From Bacteroidota bacterium (lineage in GTDB: Bacteria; Bacteroidota; Bacteroidia; Bacteroidales; VadinHA17): DNA of 64,000 bases. A program made the position numbers and the translations under genes. Where the stretch lies: the NCBI GenBank assembly GCA_029547705.1, contig JAKPOU010000063.1, positions 124,001 through 188,000 on the forward strand. Direction: 5' to 3'. The notes beneath the pieces were generated by a model. That model was not told the origin of the DNA. It was given only the letters and a program-made list of their open reading frames with translations, and ran no database searches. This document shows positions 9,652-18,874 of this stretch, one piece after another (positions within the stretch are counted from its first letter, which is position 1; the number at the start of each line of letters is the position of its first letter).

Positions 9652-10144
9652 ATGCTGCGGTGGTTTTCATCTCACCGTCCCTGCCCGGCCTTACACTTTC
9701 AATCTTAAGAACTTTTCCGCCTTCAGCCAGCTTCCAGGTCTCGGTGGTTTTCATTTCCCTGCTCTGTCCGTCCCGGTTAAAGGTCATCGTGGATGTGATG
9801 GTAAGAGTGCTTTTGTCTGCCGACCATGCCACGGTTGATTTCCTGGTGGAGTTGAACATGGGATTTTCACTCACAGAGCCATCGAGTTTATATTTCGAGG
9901 TGCTTTTCATTTCTCCTCCGTCACGGCCGGGCATGGTGCTTTCAACAGTCAATACGCCGGCAGCCTGCTGAACCGAGAGACTTGTTGCGGCAAACCTGAA
10001 CTGGCTTCCGCCGAAATCACTTTTCGAGTCATTTAAGGCCCAGTTGCCTGAAAAATTCGCCTGGCCAAAGAGGAAGGCCGTACTTAAAAAAAAGGCAGAT
10101 AAGCAGATAAGCTTTCTGACGCTGAAAATTCCATTGTTTTTCAT
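9638..10144 (-). CDS. Small secreted beta-rich protein, unknown function
   Basis: 168 aa with a signal peptide ending around FLFGQA and a mature domain starting ANFSGNWALNDSKSDFGG. The chain has two similar segments: TVESTMPGRDGGEMKSTSKYKLDG and KIESVRPGRDGEMKTTAAYDKK. A related MTFNRDGQSREMKTTETWKL lies between them. The pattern suggests a small beta-barrel or lipocalin-like fold built from repeated hairpins. Proteins with this FSGNW opening are common in Bacteroidota and Acidobacteria but have no assigned function that I know. It heads a two-gene unit with the S9 peptidase. Confidence 0.6.
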   Translation of the reverse strand: MKNNGIFSVRKLICLSAFFLSTAFLFGQANFSGNWALNDSKSDFGGSQFRFAATSLSVQQAAGVLTVESTMPGRDGGEMKSTSKYKLDGSVSENPMFNSTRKSTVAWSADKSTLTITSTMTFNRDGQSREMKTTETWKLAEGGKVLKIESVRPGRDGEMKTTAAYDKK

Positions 10145-10254
10145 GAGTTTAACAAGTTATCAGGTTAATAATAAATTTAACAACCGGAATTTACACTTTA
10201 TTTTGGAATAAGGATCAGTCCGGCCGGCAGATTTTTGGACCGGATCTGTGGTAC

Positions 10255-11754
10255 CTAATAACCTGCTTCCCTTTCTTTTCCTGCCCTGATCCATTCAGGA
10301 ACAACATTGTCCAGGAATATTTTCTTTTCATCCCTCAGCTTTTTCATGTCGAGTCCGATGAGTGCCTGGGCTTTCTCTTTCGTGGAAATGTCGGGATAGG
10401 GTATCTCCCTGTTTTCCCCCAGTGCTGCCAGCACTCTCGCCAGCTTCACCCTTGCATCCTGGGCATATGCTATTCCGCCGGCAATTATCCTGCCGGTTTC
10501 AACCGGTGAATGAAAGGAGTTGCCGTGTCCGGCCGCGGAAAAATCCCACCGCCACTGGGCCTTTCTGATATCCGAAAGAATATCTTTCATCTGATCTTCG
10601 CCTGCTCCCTTGTCCCATGCTGTTTTAGCCTCAACATGGCATCTGACCAGCAACGTTTCCAGGATGATTCTGTTTTCCATGATCTTGTCCTGCCTTGAAT
10701 ATACATCCTGAACAAGTTTGTCGGTTTCTTCACGGTGGCAGACCTGACATGACGCAGCAATGTTGTTCAGCGGGCTCTGGAGGTGATGATCCGTAAATTT
10801 CTGTCCTCCTTCACTGATGAAGGGCATGTGGCAGTCGGCACATGACACGCCCCTTGAAGCATGGGTTCCTGTCAGGTAAACCTCATAGTCGGGATGCTGT
10901 GCCTTAAGCATGGGAGCGCGGCTCAGGGCGTGGGTCCAGTCGGCAAATTCAATATCGTCGTAATACTTTTCTATTTCTTCCAGGGAGGTTCCGTTCTTCC
11001 AGGGGAATACAAGGTAATCCACGCCTTCTGTCCTTTTCTTGTTGAAATAGTATTCAACATGGCATTGTGCACAGACCAGGCTTCTCATTTCCTGATGACT
11101 TGCCTTCGAGATATCGCGTCCCTGTGATTCGAATGCTTCGATAAGGGCTGGCCGGGATATTCTGAGATTCATTGATTTTGCCTCATGGCAGTCAGCACAT
11201 CCTATCGGATTGATAATCTCACTGCCTTTGGTTTCCCATGTTCCCCTGTAAAACTCTGCTGCTCCGGTTTCATTCATGAGTCTCGGAACATCCGGACTCT
11301 TGCAGGCCCAGCAGGTATTGGGCTGCGGACTCGTAACACCTGCTCCGGGAGCTCCTGTCCTGAGGGTATTCCATATATCTTCAATAGCGTAATAATGACC
11401 CCTGCCCTGACCATAATCCCTTGAAAACAGGTATCCTGCCCAGAGCACCACCATCCGCGGTGATTCCTGAAGCATGTCAACCATTGCACTGCCGTTGTAC
11501 TTGCTTCTGAAAGTGGTATCGGCCGTTTTGAGGTATGAGTCATATTCCCGCGGGAACAGTTCGCCCCACAGTGAATTCCTGGGTTCAAAATCAGAGAAGG
11601 TCACCTCCGGGGTATAGGCAAACACCGCTTCAGCCCTGCGCTGCACAATGGACGATGCAAGCATGCCAAGCAGGAAAACAATTAATACCGTGGCAGTGAA
11701 AATAATCCATCCTAACCATGGTTTTTCCTTGAGTAACTGTTGTATTGACTTCAT
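10255..11754 (-). CDS. nrfA: Ammonia-forming cytochrome c nitrite reductase catalytic subunit NrfA
   Basis: Pentaheme periplasmic enzyme that reduces nitrite to ammonium with six electrons. The catalytic heme site is the hallmark CxxCK motif, CWACK at residues 148-152, with lysine as axial ligand. Four CxxCH motifs follow at 186-190, 228-232, 305-309 and 336-340. Candidate active-site residues are visible: Tyr in CHVEYYF just after heme 3 and His in KAQHPDYE (about 287). An N-terminal membrane-spanning segment (about 15-36) may act as an uncleaved anchor or signal. The length (499 aa) is normal. It sits 13 bases downstream of nrfH, giving the standard NrfHA pair that takes electrons from menaquinol. 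Confidence 0.96.
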   Translation of the reverse strand: MKSIQQLLKEKPWLGWIIFTATVLIVFLLGMLASSIVQRRAEAVFAYTPEVTFSDFEPRNSLWGELFPREYDSYLKTADTTFRSKYNGSAMVDMLQESPRMVVLWAGYLFSRDYGQGRGHYYAIEDIWNTLRTGAPGAGVTSPQPNTCWACKSPDVPRLMNETGAAEFYRGTWETKGSEIINPIGCADCHEAKSMNLRISRPALIEAFESQGRDISKASHQEMRSLVCAQCHVEYYFNKKRTEGVDYLVFPWKNGTSLEEIEKYYDDIEFADWTHALSRAPMLKAQHPDYEVYLTGTHASRGVSCADCHMPFISEGGQKFTDHHLQSPLNNIAASCQVCHREETDKLVQDVYSRQDKIMENRIILETLLVRCHVEAKTAWDKGAGEDQMKDILSDIRKAQWRWDFSAAGHGNSFHSPVETGRIIAGGIAYAQDARVKLARVLAALGENREIPYPDISTKEKAQALIGLDMKKLRDEKKIFLDNVVPEWIRAGKEREAGY

Positions 11755-11767
11755 ACCTGTGAATTAT

Positions 11768-12352
11768 TTAATCTTTGTTTTTCATCATATTCCTGAGCCA
11801 TCCGGGTACGATGGGCCCCGGAAGGGGAACCCTTGCCCAAGGTACGCTTGAGAGGCTGTTCACCCTTCCGTGGGGGGTCTCCCTGTGGCAGTCCGTGCAG
11901 TCCCTTTCCATCCTGAAGGTGTGAGTTTCAGTGGTTCTTGCAAGCAGTTTGCTGTCGGTGAGAAGCTCTTCATGGCACCTGATACAGTTCCTGTGTACCA
12001 CTTTCCGGCCCTCGTCCTTTATAAAAATGACCTGGGGCTCCCTGCGGAGCGTGAAAACTGTTGCATGCCGCAAGCCGTCCTTGGCCTTGAAAAAATATTT
12101 GCGGAAAATATTATCCTGGGGTACATGGCATTCATTGCAATTGGTTTTTTCGCGGTGAGAGCTGTGAGACCAGGTTGCATACTGGGGTGCCATAATATGG
12201 CAGTTGACACAGGTTTCCGGCTTGTCGCCCAGATAGGAAGGGGCATTTGAAATCTTAAAAACGAAAAGCGCCAGTCCGGTGAATATGGCAAGTGTAACAA
12301 TTACAGGGAATTTCCAGTTGTCCGGAGGTACAAGCTTTTTCAGGAATGCCAT
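11768..12352 (-). CDS. nrfH: Cytochrome c nitrite reductase small subunit NrfH
   Basis: Tetraheme quinol dehydrogenase of the NapC/NirT family that anchors NrfA and passes electrons from menaquinol. One N-terminal membrane helix (about 17-34) is followed by CVNCHIM at residues 48-54; the CxxCHxM form with Met as heme ligand is characteristic of NrfH. Further CxxCH motifs are at 72-76, 123-127 and 152-156. The length of 194 aa is typical. It is followed 13 bases later by nrfA and lies 31 bases after the GNAT gene. The pair supports dissimilatory nitrite reduction to ammonium or nitrite detoxification. Confidence 0.95.
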   Translation of the reverse strand: MAFLKKLVPPDNWKFPVIVTLAIFTGLALFVFKISNAPSYLGDKPETCVNCHIMAPQYATWSHSSHREKTNCNECHVPQDNIFRKYFFKAKDGLRHATVFTLRREPQVIFIKDEGRKVVHRNCIRCHEELLTDSKLLARTTETHTFRMERDCTDCHRETPHGRVNSLSSVPWARVPLPGPIVPGWLRNMMKNKD

Positions 12353-12383
12353 TATTTTTTTAGCCGCAATATATTAAAAATTA

Positions 12384-12881
12384 TTATGGATTTCTTTTCC
12401 TGAATTTTTTCAGCATCCAGATATCACATCCGTAATGCCCCGAATTTCCAAGGGGTGCAGAAATAAATTCAAATCCTGCTTTTTTATACAGACTTATGGC
12501 CCTGGATAATTCAGGAAGGGATTCGAGATATATCTGGTCATAGCCCAGCCGTCTGGCTGATCTCAGGCTTTTCCTCATCAATTCATAGCCTGTTCCCTGA
12601 CCTCTTTTTGAAGGGACGAGATATAGTTTCACCAATTCGGCACATCCGGGAGGCAGACCGGCAGTGGGGAAAATACCGCAGCCTCCGACTATATTTCCAT
12701 CCTCTTCTGCCACCCAGTAAACTGATCCGGGTTCTTTGAACAGGGAATAGAGATCATCCGTGGTGGGATCGGTATAAACCGTTCCGGGGCGCGAGATTCC
12801 GAATTCCCTGAATACCGATCGTATCAGCCGGGCAAGCGGCAGATTATCCTTTTTCCTGATATGCCTGTAAACTATGCTCAA
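12384..12881 (-). CDS. GNAT-family N-acetyltransferase
   Basis: Acetyl-CoA-dependent N-acetyltransferase fold. The core shows VYWVAEEDGNIVGGCGIFP (strands 2-3), the CoA loop ELVKLYLVPSKRGQGTGYELM with the Q/RxxGxG/A-like signature RGQGTG, and LYKKAGFEFI near the end. The frame stays open to an ATG at 12956, but that adds 25 hydrophobic residues unlike the family. TTG at 12881 gives MSIVYRHIRKKDN, the usual first strand and helix of this fold, so I prefer it (165 aa). The substrate is unknown. It precedes nrfH on the same strand with a 31-base gap, which may be only positional. Confidence 0.8.
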   Translation of the reverse strand: MSIVYRHIRKKDNLPLARLIRSVFREFGISRPGTVYTDPTTDDLYSLFKEPGSVYWVAEEDGNIVGGCGIFPTAGLPPGCAELVKLYLVPSKRGQGTGYELMRKSLRSARRLGYDQIYLESLPELSRAISLYKKAGFEFISAPLGNSGHYGCDIWMLKKFRKRNP

Positions 12882-13028
12882 TGCAAAAATTATCCTGTTC
12901 AGCCGCAAAGTTAAAAAAGCAGACTGAATTTCATGAATTATAAACATAAGTAGCACGGATGATTGTAATTATGTATCTTTTTATTAGATTTGAATTCTGG
13001 ATTAATTATTTTGAATACCCTCCTGAAT

Positions 13029-15758
13029 GTGAAAGTTGCAAGTAGTTTTTTTTCTGTTTTCAAAGCATGTCTTGCCACTCTGATTCTTTTTTACTCTGCG
13101 GCCGAGTCAGCAGGCCGGGATTACCTTGTTACCGGAACGGTTACTGATCAGACCGGAAGGGCGGTTCCGGATGCCAGAGTCTCCATGCTGGCAGGCAGTG
13201 CTGAATATGCTGCGGTGAGTGGCAGCGACGGCAGCTATTCCCTGAGGATTTCGGGAATCTATGAGCCTGTACCCGACCTTCTGAAGCAGGGGATTCCCTA
13301 TCCAAACCCTTTCCTGAATTCCATAAACATACCTTTTATCATTAACAGTACCGGTGACATACGGCTGATGATCCATAACATATCAGGGCAGAAAATCAGG
13401 GAATTCTTCTTTCCCGCGGTGAAGGCGGGCAGTTATCAGATAATATGGGATGGAAGGACTGATAACGGAGCACCTGCACGGCAGGGCCTGTATATTTACA
13501 CCATTGTATTTTCCGGCAGATCATGGTCAGGCCGCCTTGTGAAATATTCCTCAGGTTCATCCCTGTCGGCGGTATCAACCCTTGAACAGGTGCAGATACC
13601 CGCAGCTGGCCCTTCCGCGGGCGGTTCATACAGGGTGCCGGTGATCACCATGGTCAGCTGCAGGGATTATTACCCGGTGAGGCTTACAGATATTACGATA
13701 GGCCGTGATACAACGATAAATTTTGAAATATGTGCTTCGGTTGCGATACCTTTCAATACCACTGCTGATTTTGTCGCCATGCATACCGGGTCTGCTTACC
13801 GGCCACTGAACCTGAAGGGTATAAATCTGGGATCCTCGCCCCCCGGGACTTTCCCGGGCGAGATAGCCTATGCCATAACGGAAAAGGTGTATGAGGACTG
13901 GATAGATTTGATAGCCCAGGCAGGATTCAACAGTATAAGGGTTTACACACTGCATCCACCGGAATTCTATGAGAAGCTGGCTAATTACAATCAGAGGAAT
14001 CCGGGCAAACCGCTCCTGCTTTTTCAGGGTATCTGGCTGGGAGAGATAGAGGATGGCTCCGTTACGTCGGAATATGACCTTGTTCAGAGAACAAATGCAT
14101 TCCGCAGCGAGATTCATGAGGTGATTGACTGTATACACGGAAAAAGGGAGATCGCCTTCAGGCTGGGACGGGCATACGGCAGCTACCGCACCGACCTGTC
14201 GCGTTGGACAGCGGGTTATATCATCGGGAGGGAGATAATGCCCCAGGAGGTTGATACCACGAACAGGCTTCATCCATCAATGACATCTTTTACCGGCAGC
14301 CAGCTGAGTATTTCGGGAGCCACCGCAAGCGAAGTTTTTGTAACGCAGATGCTTGACGAAACGGTAACATATGAATATCAGAAATATTCAGTCAACAGGC
14401 CCGTGAGCATTTCAAGCTGGCCAACCCTGGATCCCCTGCATCATCCCACCGAAATACATACTGATGAGGACAAGGCAACCTATGACATTACAAAGATCAG
14501 CCGGCAGAATCTCCGGGCCGGGATATTTGCCTGCTACCATGCCTATCCCTACTATCCTAATTTTATAAGTGAGGAACCGGCTTACCGTTCCTTTTCCGAC
14601 AGCCAGGGGCCGAACAGCTATCTCGGCTACCTGACCGACCTTAAAAACCATTACAGCGGCATTCCGCTTGTTATCGGGGAGTTCGGAGTCCCGTCAAGCT
14701 GGGGAAGCGCCCATCAGGCTTTCAGCAACATGCATCACGGCGGATATTCCGAACGTCAGCAGGGAGAAAAGAACATAAGGCTGATGCACAATATATTTGA
14801 TTCGGGATGTGCCGGCGGATTCATGTTTTCGTGGATGGACGAATGGTTCAAGCCCACATGGATCGTTTCCTACCTGGAGGCCTACGGTATGATGCAGGGC
14901 GGTCTCTTCATCCCGACGAGGCAGCTGTGGCATAATGTTGCATCCCCGGAACAGAATTTCGGACTTGTGACTTTTGACCAGAAGGAAATTCCTCCCTTCA
15001 CTGCATACAGCAGGGACAACAATTCCGGTGACGTGTCAGCAATAGAGGCCACTCACGGCAATGATTACTTCTATCTTAACATTGAGCTTAAAAAGGCCTT
15101 GTCATCCGGCGACACCATTATGGCAGCCTTTGATACATATTCCGCAGCAACAGGGGAATCCCGCCTGCCCAACGGAAAGATACTGGGGAACCGCTCCGAG
15201 TTTCTGCTCGTGATGGTTGCCGGGGAGGATTCCGCATCCTATTACGTGACAGAAGCCTATAATATGAAGGGTTTCTCACCCAGGTTCAATTTCACGGATC
15301 CCTCCGTTCAGAAGTTCAGGAGTACGGTTACTGACGGGGCTCCCTGGAAACTGATGGAATGGATCAATGACGGCTTTTCCATGACGGAGCAGCGGATTGG
15401 AAGAATTGCCATTGAGAATTCAGGGAAGCTGTCGCCGGGCGGACTGACTGTTGGGGCATGGAACGGCAGAACGGTCAGGATACGTCTTCCCTGGACCATG
15501 CTTCACTTCTATGACCCCACACAGAGGAAAGTGGTGGACGGTGCAGAGTCATGGGACGGCGGCCGCTCCTTCGAGATTTACACAGCGGAGTCTGACGGCA
15601 TTGCCGTTTCGGTTTACTTTAACGGTTCAGTCACTTCCGCCACCAACCGCTATCTCTGGGATAAATGGCGTGTGGTGCCGGCTGTCGTTCCCCGGCTGAA
15701 GGAATCCTTTCAGATAGTGGAAGCGGGACTTGCAGCCTTTGCCATGTTTGCTGAATGA
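13029..15758 (+). CDS. Secreted TIM-barrel glycoside hydrolase-like protein with nested FlgD-like module
   Basis: GTG at 13029 gives a good signal peptide (MKVASSFFSVFKACLATLILF); upstream TTG codons at 12990 and 13011 are alternatives. The mature protein opens with a carboxypeptidase-regulatory-like strand set (GTVTDQTGRAVPDARV) and then a FlgD/T9SS-tail-like module (PYPNPF, ISGQKIREF, WDGRTDNG, GLYIYTIVFSG). The closing strand of the first domain follows (CRDYYPVRLTDITIG). The large domain (about 260-640) looks like a clan GH-A barrel: LKGINLG...FNSIRVYTLHPPEFY at the start and VIGEFGVPSSWG at the likely nucleophile strand. A beta-sandwich C-terminus follows. The 3' end overlaps the convergent GT2 gene by 49 bases. 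Context suggests trimming of an exported polysaccharide. Confidence 0.72.
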   Translation: MKVASSFFSVFKACLATLILFYSAAESAGRDYLVTGTVTDQTGRAVPDARVSMLAGSAEYAAVSGSDGSYSLRISGIYEPVPDLLKQGIPYPNPFLNSINIPFIINSTGDIRLMIHNISGQKIREFFFPAVKAGSYQIIWDGRTDNGAPARQGLYIYTIVFSGRSWSGRLVKYSSGSSLSAVSTLEQVQIPAAGPSAGGSYRVPVITMVSCRDYYPVRLTDITIGRDTTINFEICASVAIPFNTTADFVAMHTGSAYRPLNLKGINLGSSPPGTFPGEIAYAITEKVYEDWIDLIAQAGFNSIRVYTLHPPEFYEKLANYNQRNPGKPLLLFQGIWLGEIEDGSVTSEYDLVQRTNAFRSEIHEVIDCIHGKREIAFRLGRAYGSYRTDLSRWTAGYIIGREIMPQEVDTTNRLHPSMTSFTGSQLSISGATASEVFVTQMLDETVTYEYQKYSVNRPVSISSWPTLDPLHHPTEIHTDEDKATYDITKISRQNLRAGIFACYHAYPYYPNFISEEPAYRSFSDSQGPNSYLGYLTDLKNHYSGIPLVIGEFGVPSSWGSAHQAFSNMHHGGYSERQQGEKNIRLMHNIFDSGCAGGFMFSWMDEWFKPTWIVSYLEAYGMMQGGLFIPTRQLWHNVASPEQNFGLVTFDQKEIPPFTAYSRDNNSGDVSAIEATHGNDYFYLNIELKKALSSGDTIMAAFDTYSAATGESRLPNGKILGNRSEFLLVMVAGEDSASYYVTEAYNMKGFSPRFNFTDPSVQKFRSTVTDGAPWKLMEWINDGFSMTEQRIGRIAIENSGKLSPGGLTVGAWNGRTVRIRLPWTMLHFYDPTQRKVVDGAESWDGGRSFEIYTAESDGIAVSVYFNGSVTSATNRYLWDKWRVVPAVVPRLKESFQIVEAGLAAFAMFAE

Positions 15759-17182
15759 CGGACTGAAGGCTGGCGGATAATTTTCTTCTTTTTTTCAAAT
15801 CCGCTTCTTTCAGCCTTGCCCCATCCTTTCTTGCCCCTCAGGGCTTCAAAATTGCCCCTTACTGCAAACCAGGTATGGACAGGATAGAAGAATGGCTCAA
15901 TAAATGCAGTGGCAACGAGTCTGAAAACATCTCTTTTCCTCCTGTACTTGTGGAATGTGATCTCTTCGAACAGTATTGCCCAGGTTGTGAGCATGACGGC
16001 AAATGAATAGACGAAAATGAAGAGCAGAAGATAGAATGGCCAGTTGATTCCGCTTGTAAGGATAAGGATGATGGTATAGATGAATCCGGCAAAGGCGACA
16101 AGGGGAGCCAGCCATTCAAAGAACATCCAGTAGGGATAGCCGAGCATTCCGAGCTTTGCGAAATTCGGATTGAAAAACAGCTTGCGGTGTGTCTTCAGTG
16201 ATTCCACCAGGCCCCTTGTCCAGCGGGTTCTCTGTTTTCGCAGGGATTTCAGGTCGGAAGGAACTTCAGTCCAGCAGAGAGGATCAGGTATGTATGTAAC
16301 CTCGTATTTTCTGTCGTTTTCCGACATATAGCGCCTCATCCTCAATACAAGCTCCATATCTTCCCCCACGGTTTTGGTACTGTATCCCCCTGCATTGATA
16401 ACGGTTTCACGGTCAAAGATTCCCATTGCCCCCGATATCAGCATGAGTCCGTCCAGCTGGCTCCAGGCCATTCTGCCCAGGAGAAATGCACGGGTGTAAT
16501 CGAGAACCTGCAGACGTGGCAGTATCTGCCTGGGAACATTGATCTGACGTATATGGCCCAGTTCGGTGTCGCATGAATTGACAATCCTGATCACCCCTCC
16601 CGTGCCTATGACCTTTTTTTCCTTTTCTTCAAGGAAGGGTTTTACGAGTTTGAGTATCGAATCAGCTTCAATTATTGAATCGGCATCTATGGAGACAAAA
16701 AGGGAACTTTTGCATATGTTTATCCCTGCGTTCAGGGAATCTGCCTTCCCTCCGTTATTCTTGTCAATCACAGTAAGCCTGTTGAAGGAGGGATTCGCGG
16801 ATCTGTAAACACCCTTTATCTTTTCGCAGGGAAGGCGGTAATCGAAATAGTAATTCACCTTCTCGAGCTCAAAGGCTTCCTCTACCTTTTCAAAGGTATC
16901 ATCAGTTGATCCGTCATTTACGAGTATCACCTCAAAATTGTTGTAATAGAGGGAGAGGAGAGTTCTGACGTTATCAATTATCGTTTTGCTTTCATTGAAA
17001 GCAGGAGCGATAATTGACACTTTTGGACTCAAGGGTGACAGAACAAGTGAATTGTAGTTCACATAGCTGTTTTTCCTGAGATATTTCCTCAGTGCGATTG
17101 CGGAGAATATGCCCAGTGTGAGATACGACCCGAAGATTATCAGGGTAAGTATGAATATTACGTGTCCGAAAATAAAACCCAT
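15710..17182 (-). CDS. Processive family 2 glycosyltransferase (cellulose/PNAG synthase-like)
   Basis: Membrane-bound polysaccharide synthase, 490 aa. An N-terminal membrane helix (about 8-30) precedes the GT2 core: APAFNES, VNDGSTDDT, SIDADS (DxD metal site), SGAMGIFDRE and TVGEDMEL (catalytic acid in the ED pair). The QRTRWTRG motif is the Q(x)xRW product-binding signature of processive enzymes. Three or four membrane helices follow (about 345-425). The sugar substrate cannot be determined. It ends the minus-strand run response regulator, YaiO-like barrel, HEAT protein, GT2, with 6 bases between it and the HEAT gene. Its C-terminal 16 codons overlap the opposing hydrolase gene. Confidence 0.9.
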   Translation of the reverse strand: MGFIFGHVIFILTLIIFGSYLTLGIFSAIALRKYLRKNSYVNYNSLVLSPLSPKVSIIAPAFNESKTIIDNVRTLLSLYYNNFEVILVNDGSTDDTFEKVEEAFELEKVNYYFDYRLPCEKIKGVYRSANPSFNRLTVIDKNNGGKADSLNAGINICKSSLFVSIDADSIIEADSILKLVKPFLEEKEKKVIGTGGVIRIVNSCDTELGHIRQINVPRQILPRLQVLDYTRAFLLGRMAWSQLDGLMLISGAMGIFDRETVINAGGYSTKTVGEDMELVLRMRRYMSENDRKYEVTYIPDPLCWTEVPSDLKSLRKQRTRWTRGLVESLKTHRKLFFNPNFAKLGMLGYPYWMFFEWLAPLVAFAGFIYTIILILTSGINWPFYLLLFIFVYSFAVMLTTWAILFEEITFHKYRRKRDVFRLVATAFIEPFFYPVHTWFAVRGNFEALRGKKGWGKAERSGFEKKKKIIRQPSVRHSANMAKAASPASTI

Positions 17183-17188
17183 AGCCAG

Positions 17189-18874
17189 CTAGTATATTCT
17201 TCTGTCAAGCACATGCCTGACGATTATATTATAATTCTTGTATTCCGACTTCATTATCTTGACCAGTGCCCTGACGCCTTCCTCGCCATTGTTTTCAATA
17301 GCCTTTGTGGCTTCAATCTGCAGCTGAACATCATCTTCCTTGTCAAGAACCAGTTTCAGGAATCCGAGCAGTGACAGGTCAGGCATTTTTCCCATTGATC
17401 TGATTATTTCAAGGCATATATCATAGTCCTGGAACTTGTACATATGTTTCATGGTTTCCAGTGTTGAACGCATGTTCATGTCGCCCGCCACCTGTATGGC
17501 AAGCTTTTTTACCTCAGGATCGGGATGCATCAGAATGCCGTGAACCGCTTCCTCTGCTTCAGATTGTTTGAATTCCCTTATCATCCTGAGGGCAAACATT
17601 GCAACCGTCGGATTCGGGGAATTGAGCCACTGGCTGAATTCCGGGAGAGGCAGGTTGTGCTGCACTATAAGCTCATGAAGCGAGATCTGCTCCCAGAGCG
17701 AAAACGGCCTTTCGAGATGATTGAGAAAATCAAAGGGCTTGTCATCACCCAGCCGTACCAGGGCAATCTGGGCTTCCATCCTGAGTATTTCATTTGTGGA
17801 ATTGAGAGCCTTGTATATTGCCTCGTTTGCACTTTTGATATTCATGAATGCCAGTTCCCGGAATCCCTTGATCTTCTTATGCCATCTGCGGTCGTGTGCC
17901 CTCCTTTCAGAATCCCTGTCCAGTCCCAGGTGCTTATACAGCCCGAGAAGCTTTCTGGCTTCTTCTCCCTTCAGGTTGATGCTGACGTCAATCATCTGGT
18001 CAATCAGTACCTGCCTGCGATAGGTGTCGGAGGCAATCGGGCGGAAATCTTCCGGAGTGGCGGTGCCGAAAAGGTAGTTGATGATGAGTTCCTGGTATTT
18101 TTCCATGAGATACTGGTGAAGCTTCTGCTTCTTTTCCATCCTTCTCCTGTTGAAGAGAATGAAGATCAGAAGGAGTATCATGCAACAGATACTGAACAGT
18201 ATTGTAATTATCAGCGCATTTATCAGTGCCAGGGATTTCCCGAAATAAGTTATTCTTTTCAGCCAGGGACTGTTATTCCCAATCAGAAGATTGCCGGGAG
18301 GATTTTTCATGAAGGCCCCATCGTTTTCTTCTGCTGCGGTGTATGGCATTACTTCCGAAGTATCAGATACAGCCTCAGCAGTATCTGAACGATCAAAATA
18401 TTCAGCCCTGGCAATCAGGAATCTTCCCCCTTCAGCTTTGCTGCCGCTGCCTTCGGTCCCTGACCAGACATTTACGGTTTCAGTCCCGGACTGTATGGTT
18501 TCTGCTTCTGCGGTTAAGGCTTCTTCCGGTATGGGGTTCCCGGAGATCCGGATCTTATACCAGCCATCCTCCCTGAACATGATGGCATTGGCGTCAATAT
18601 GCCTTTTTACCTCACTCAAAAAGGCCTCAGCATTGAATTTCACCCTGAAGGCGCCGAGCTGAACAGGAAACTGATCTTTAACCGAAGTAATGAATCCCCT
18701 TACAATTGTTTCGTTAATGACATAGTCAATGAACTGACCGCTGTCCGGATGATTTCCGCTTCCGGTAAATTCTTCCCCGGATGCCATGGGATTGTCAGTG
18801 ATCCCTTCGGACCGGCCTGCAACAGTTCCTTTTGCTGAAATAAATATTAATATGAAAAAAAGAATATATCTCAT
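17189..18874 (-). CDS. HEAT-repeat single-span membrane protein of exopolysaccharide locus
   Basis: 561 aa. A signal peptide (MRYILFFILIFISAKGTVAG) leads an exported segment of about 190 residues, followed by one strong membrane helix (about 215-243) and basic residues NRRRMEKKQK. The C-terminal half is helical and made of HEAT-like repeats, visible as recurring patterns such as EAIYKALNSTNEILRMEAQIALVRLGD and DPEVKKLAIQVAGDMN. The topology would place the HEAT scaffold in the cytoplasm beside the GT2 synthase, a layout that suggests a regulatory or assembly role. The start codon overlaps the stop of the barrel gene as TAATG, showing translational coupling. No enzymatic motif is visible. Confidence 0.75.
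   Translation of the reverse strand: MRYILFFILIFISAKGTVAGRSEGITDNPMASGEEFTGSGNHPDSGQFIDYVINETIVRGFITSVKDQFPVQLGAFRVKFNAEAFLSEVKRHIDANAIMFREDGWYKIRISGNPIPEEALTAEAETIQSGTETVNVWSGTEGSGSKAEGGRFLIARAEYFDRSDTAEAVSDTSEVMPYTAAEENDGAFMKNPPGNLLIGNNSPWLKRITYFGKSLALINALIITILFSICCMILLLIFILFNRRRMEKKQKLHQYLMEKYQELIINYLFGTATPEDFRPIASDTYRRQVLIDQMIDVSINLKGEEARKLLGLYKHLGLDRDSERRAHDRRWHKKIKGFRELAFMNIKSANEAIYKALNSTNEILRMEAQIALVRLGDDKPFDFLNHLERPFSLWEQISLHELIVQHNLPLPEFSQWLNSPNPTVAMFALRMIREFKQSEAEEAVHGILMHPDPEVKKLAIQVAGDMNMRSTLETMKHMYKFQDYDICLEIIRSMGKMPDLSLLGFLKLVLDKEDDVQLQIEATKAIENNGEEGVRALVKIMKSEYKNYNIIVRHVLDRRIY

Noticed and set aside
10200..10254. Terminator after nrfA
   Set aside because: GATC/GTCC inverted segments exist on the minus strand, but the stem is interrupted and no T-run follows.
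13626..14273. 215-codon minus-strand frame inside the TIM-barrel gene
   Set aside because: Antisense to the conserved barrel start; composition is irregular and there is no start context.
17525..18388. 287-codon plus-strand frame opposite the HEAT gene
   Set aside because: It lies fully antisense to a gene with signal peptide, membrane helix and repeats. Its translation is rich in Cys, His and Phe without domain logic, as expected of a shadow frame.
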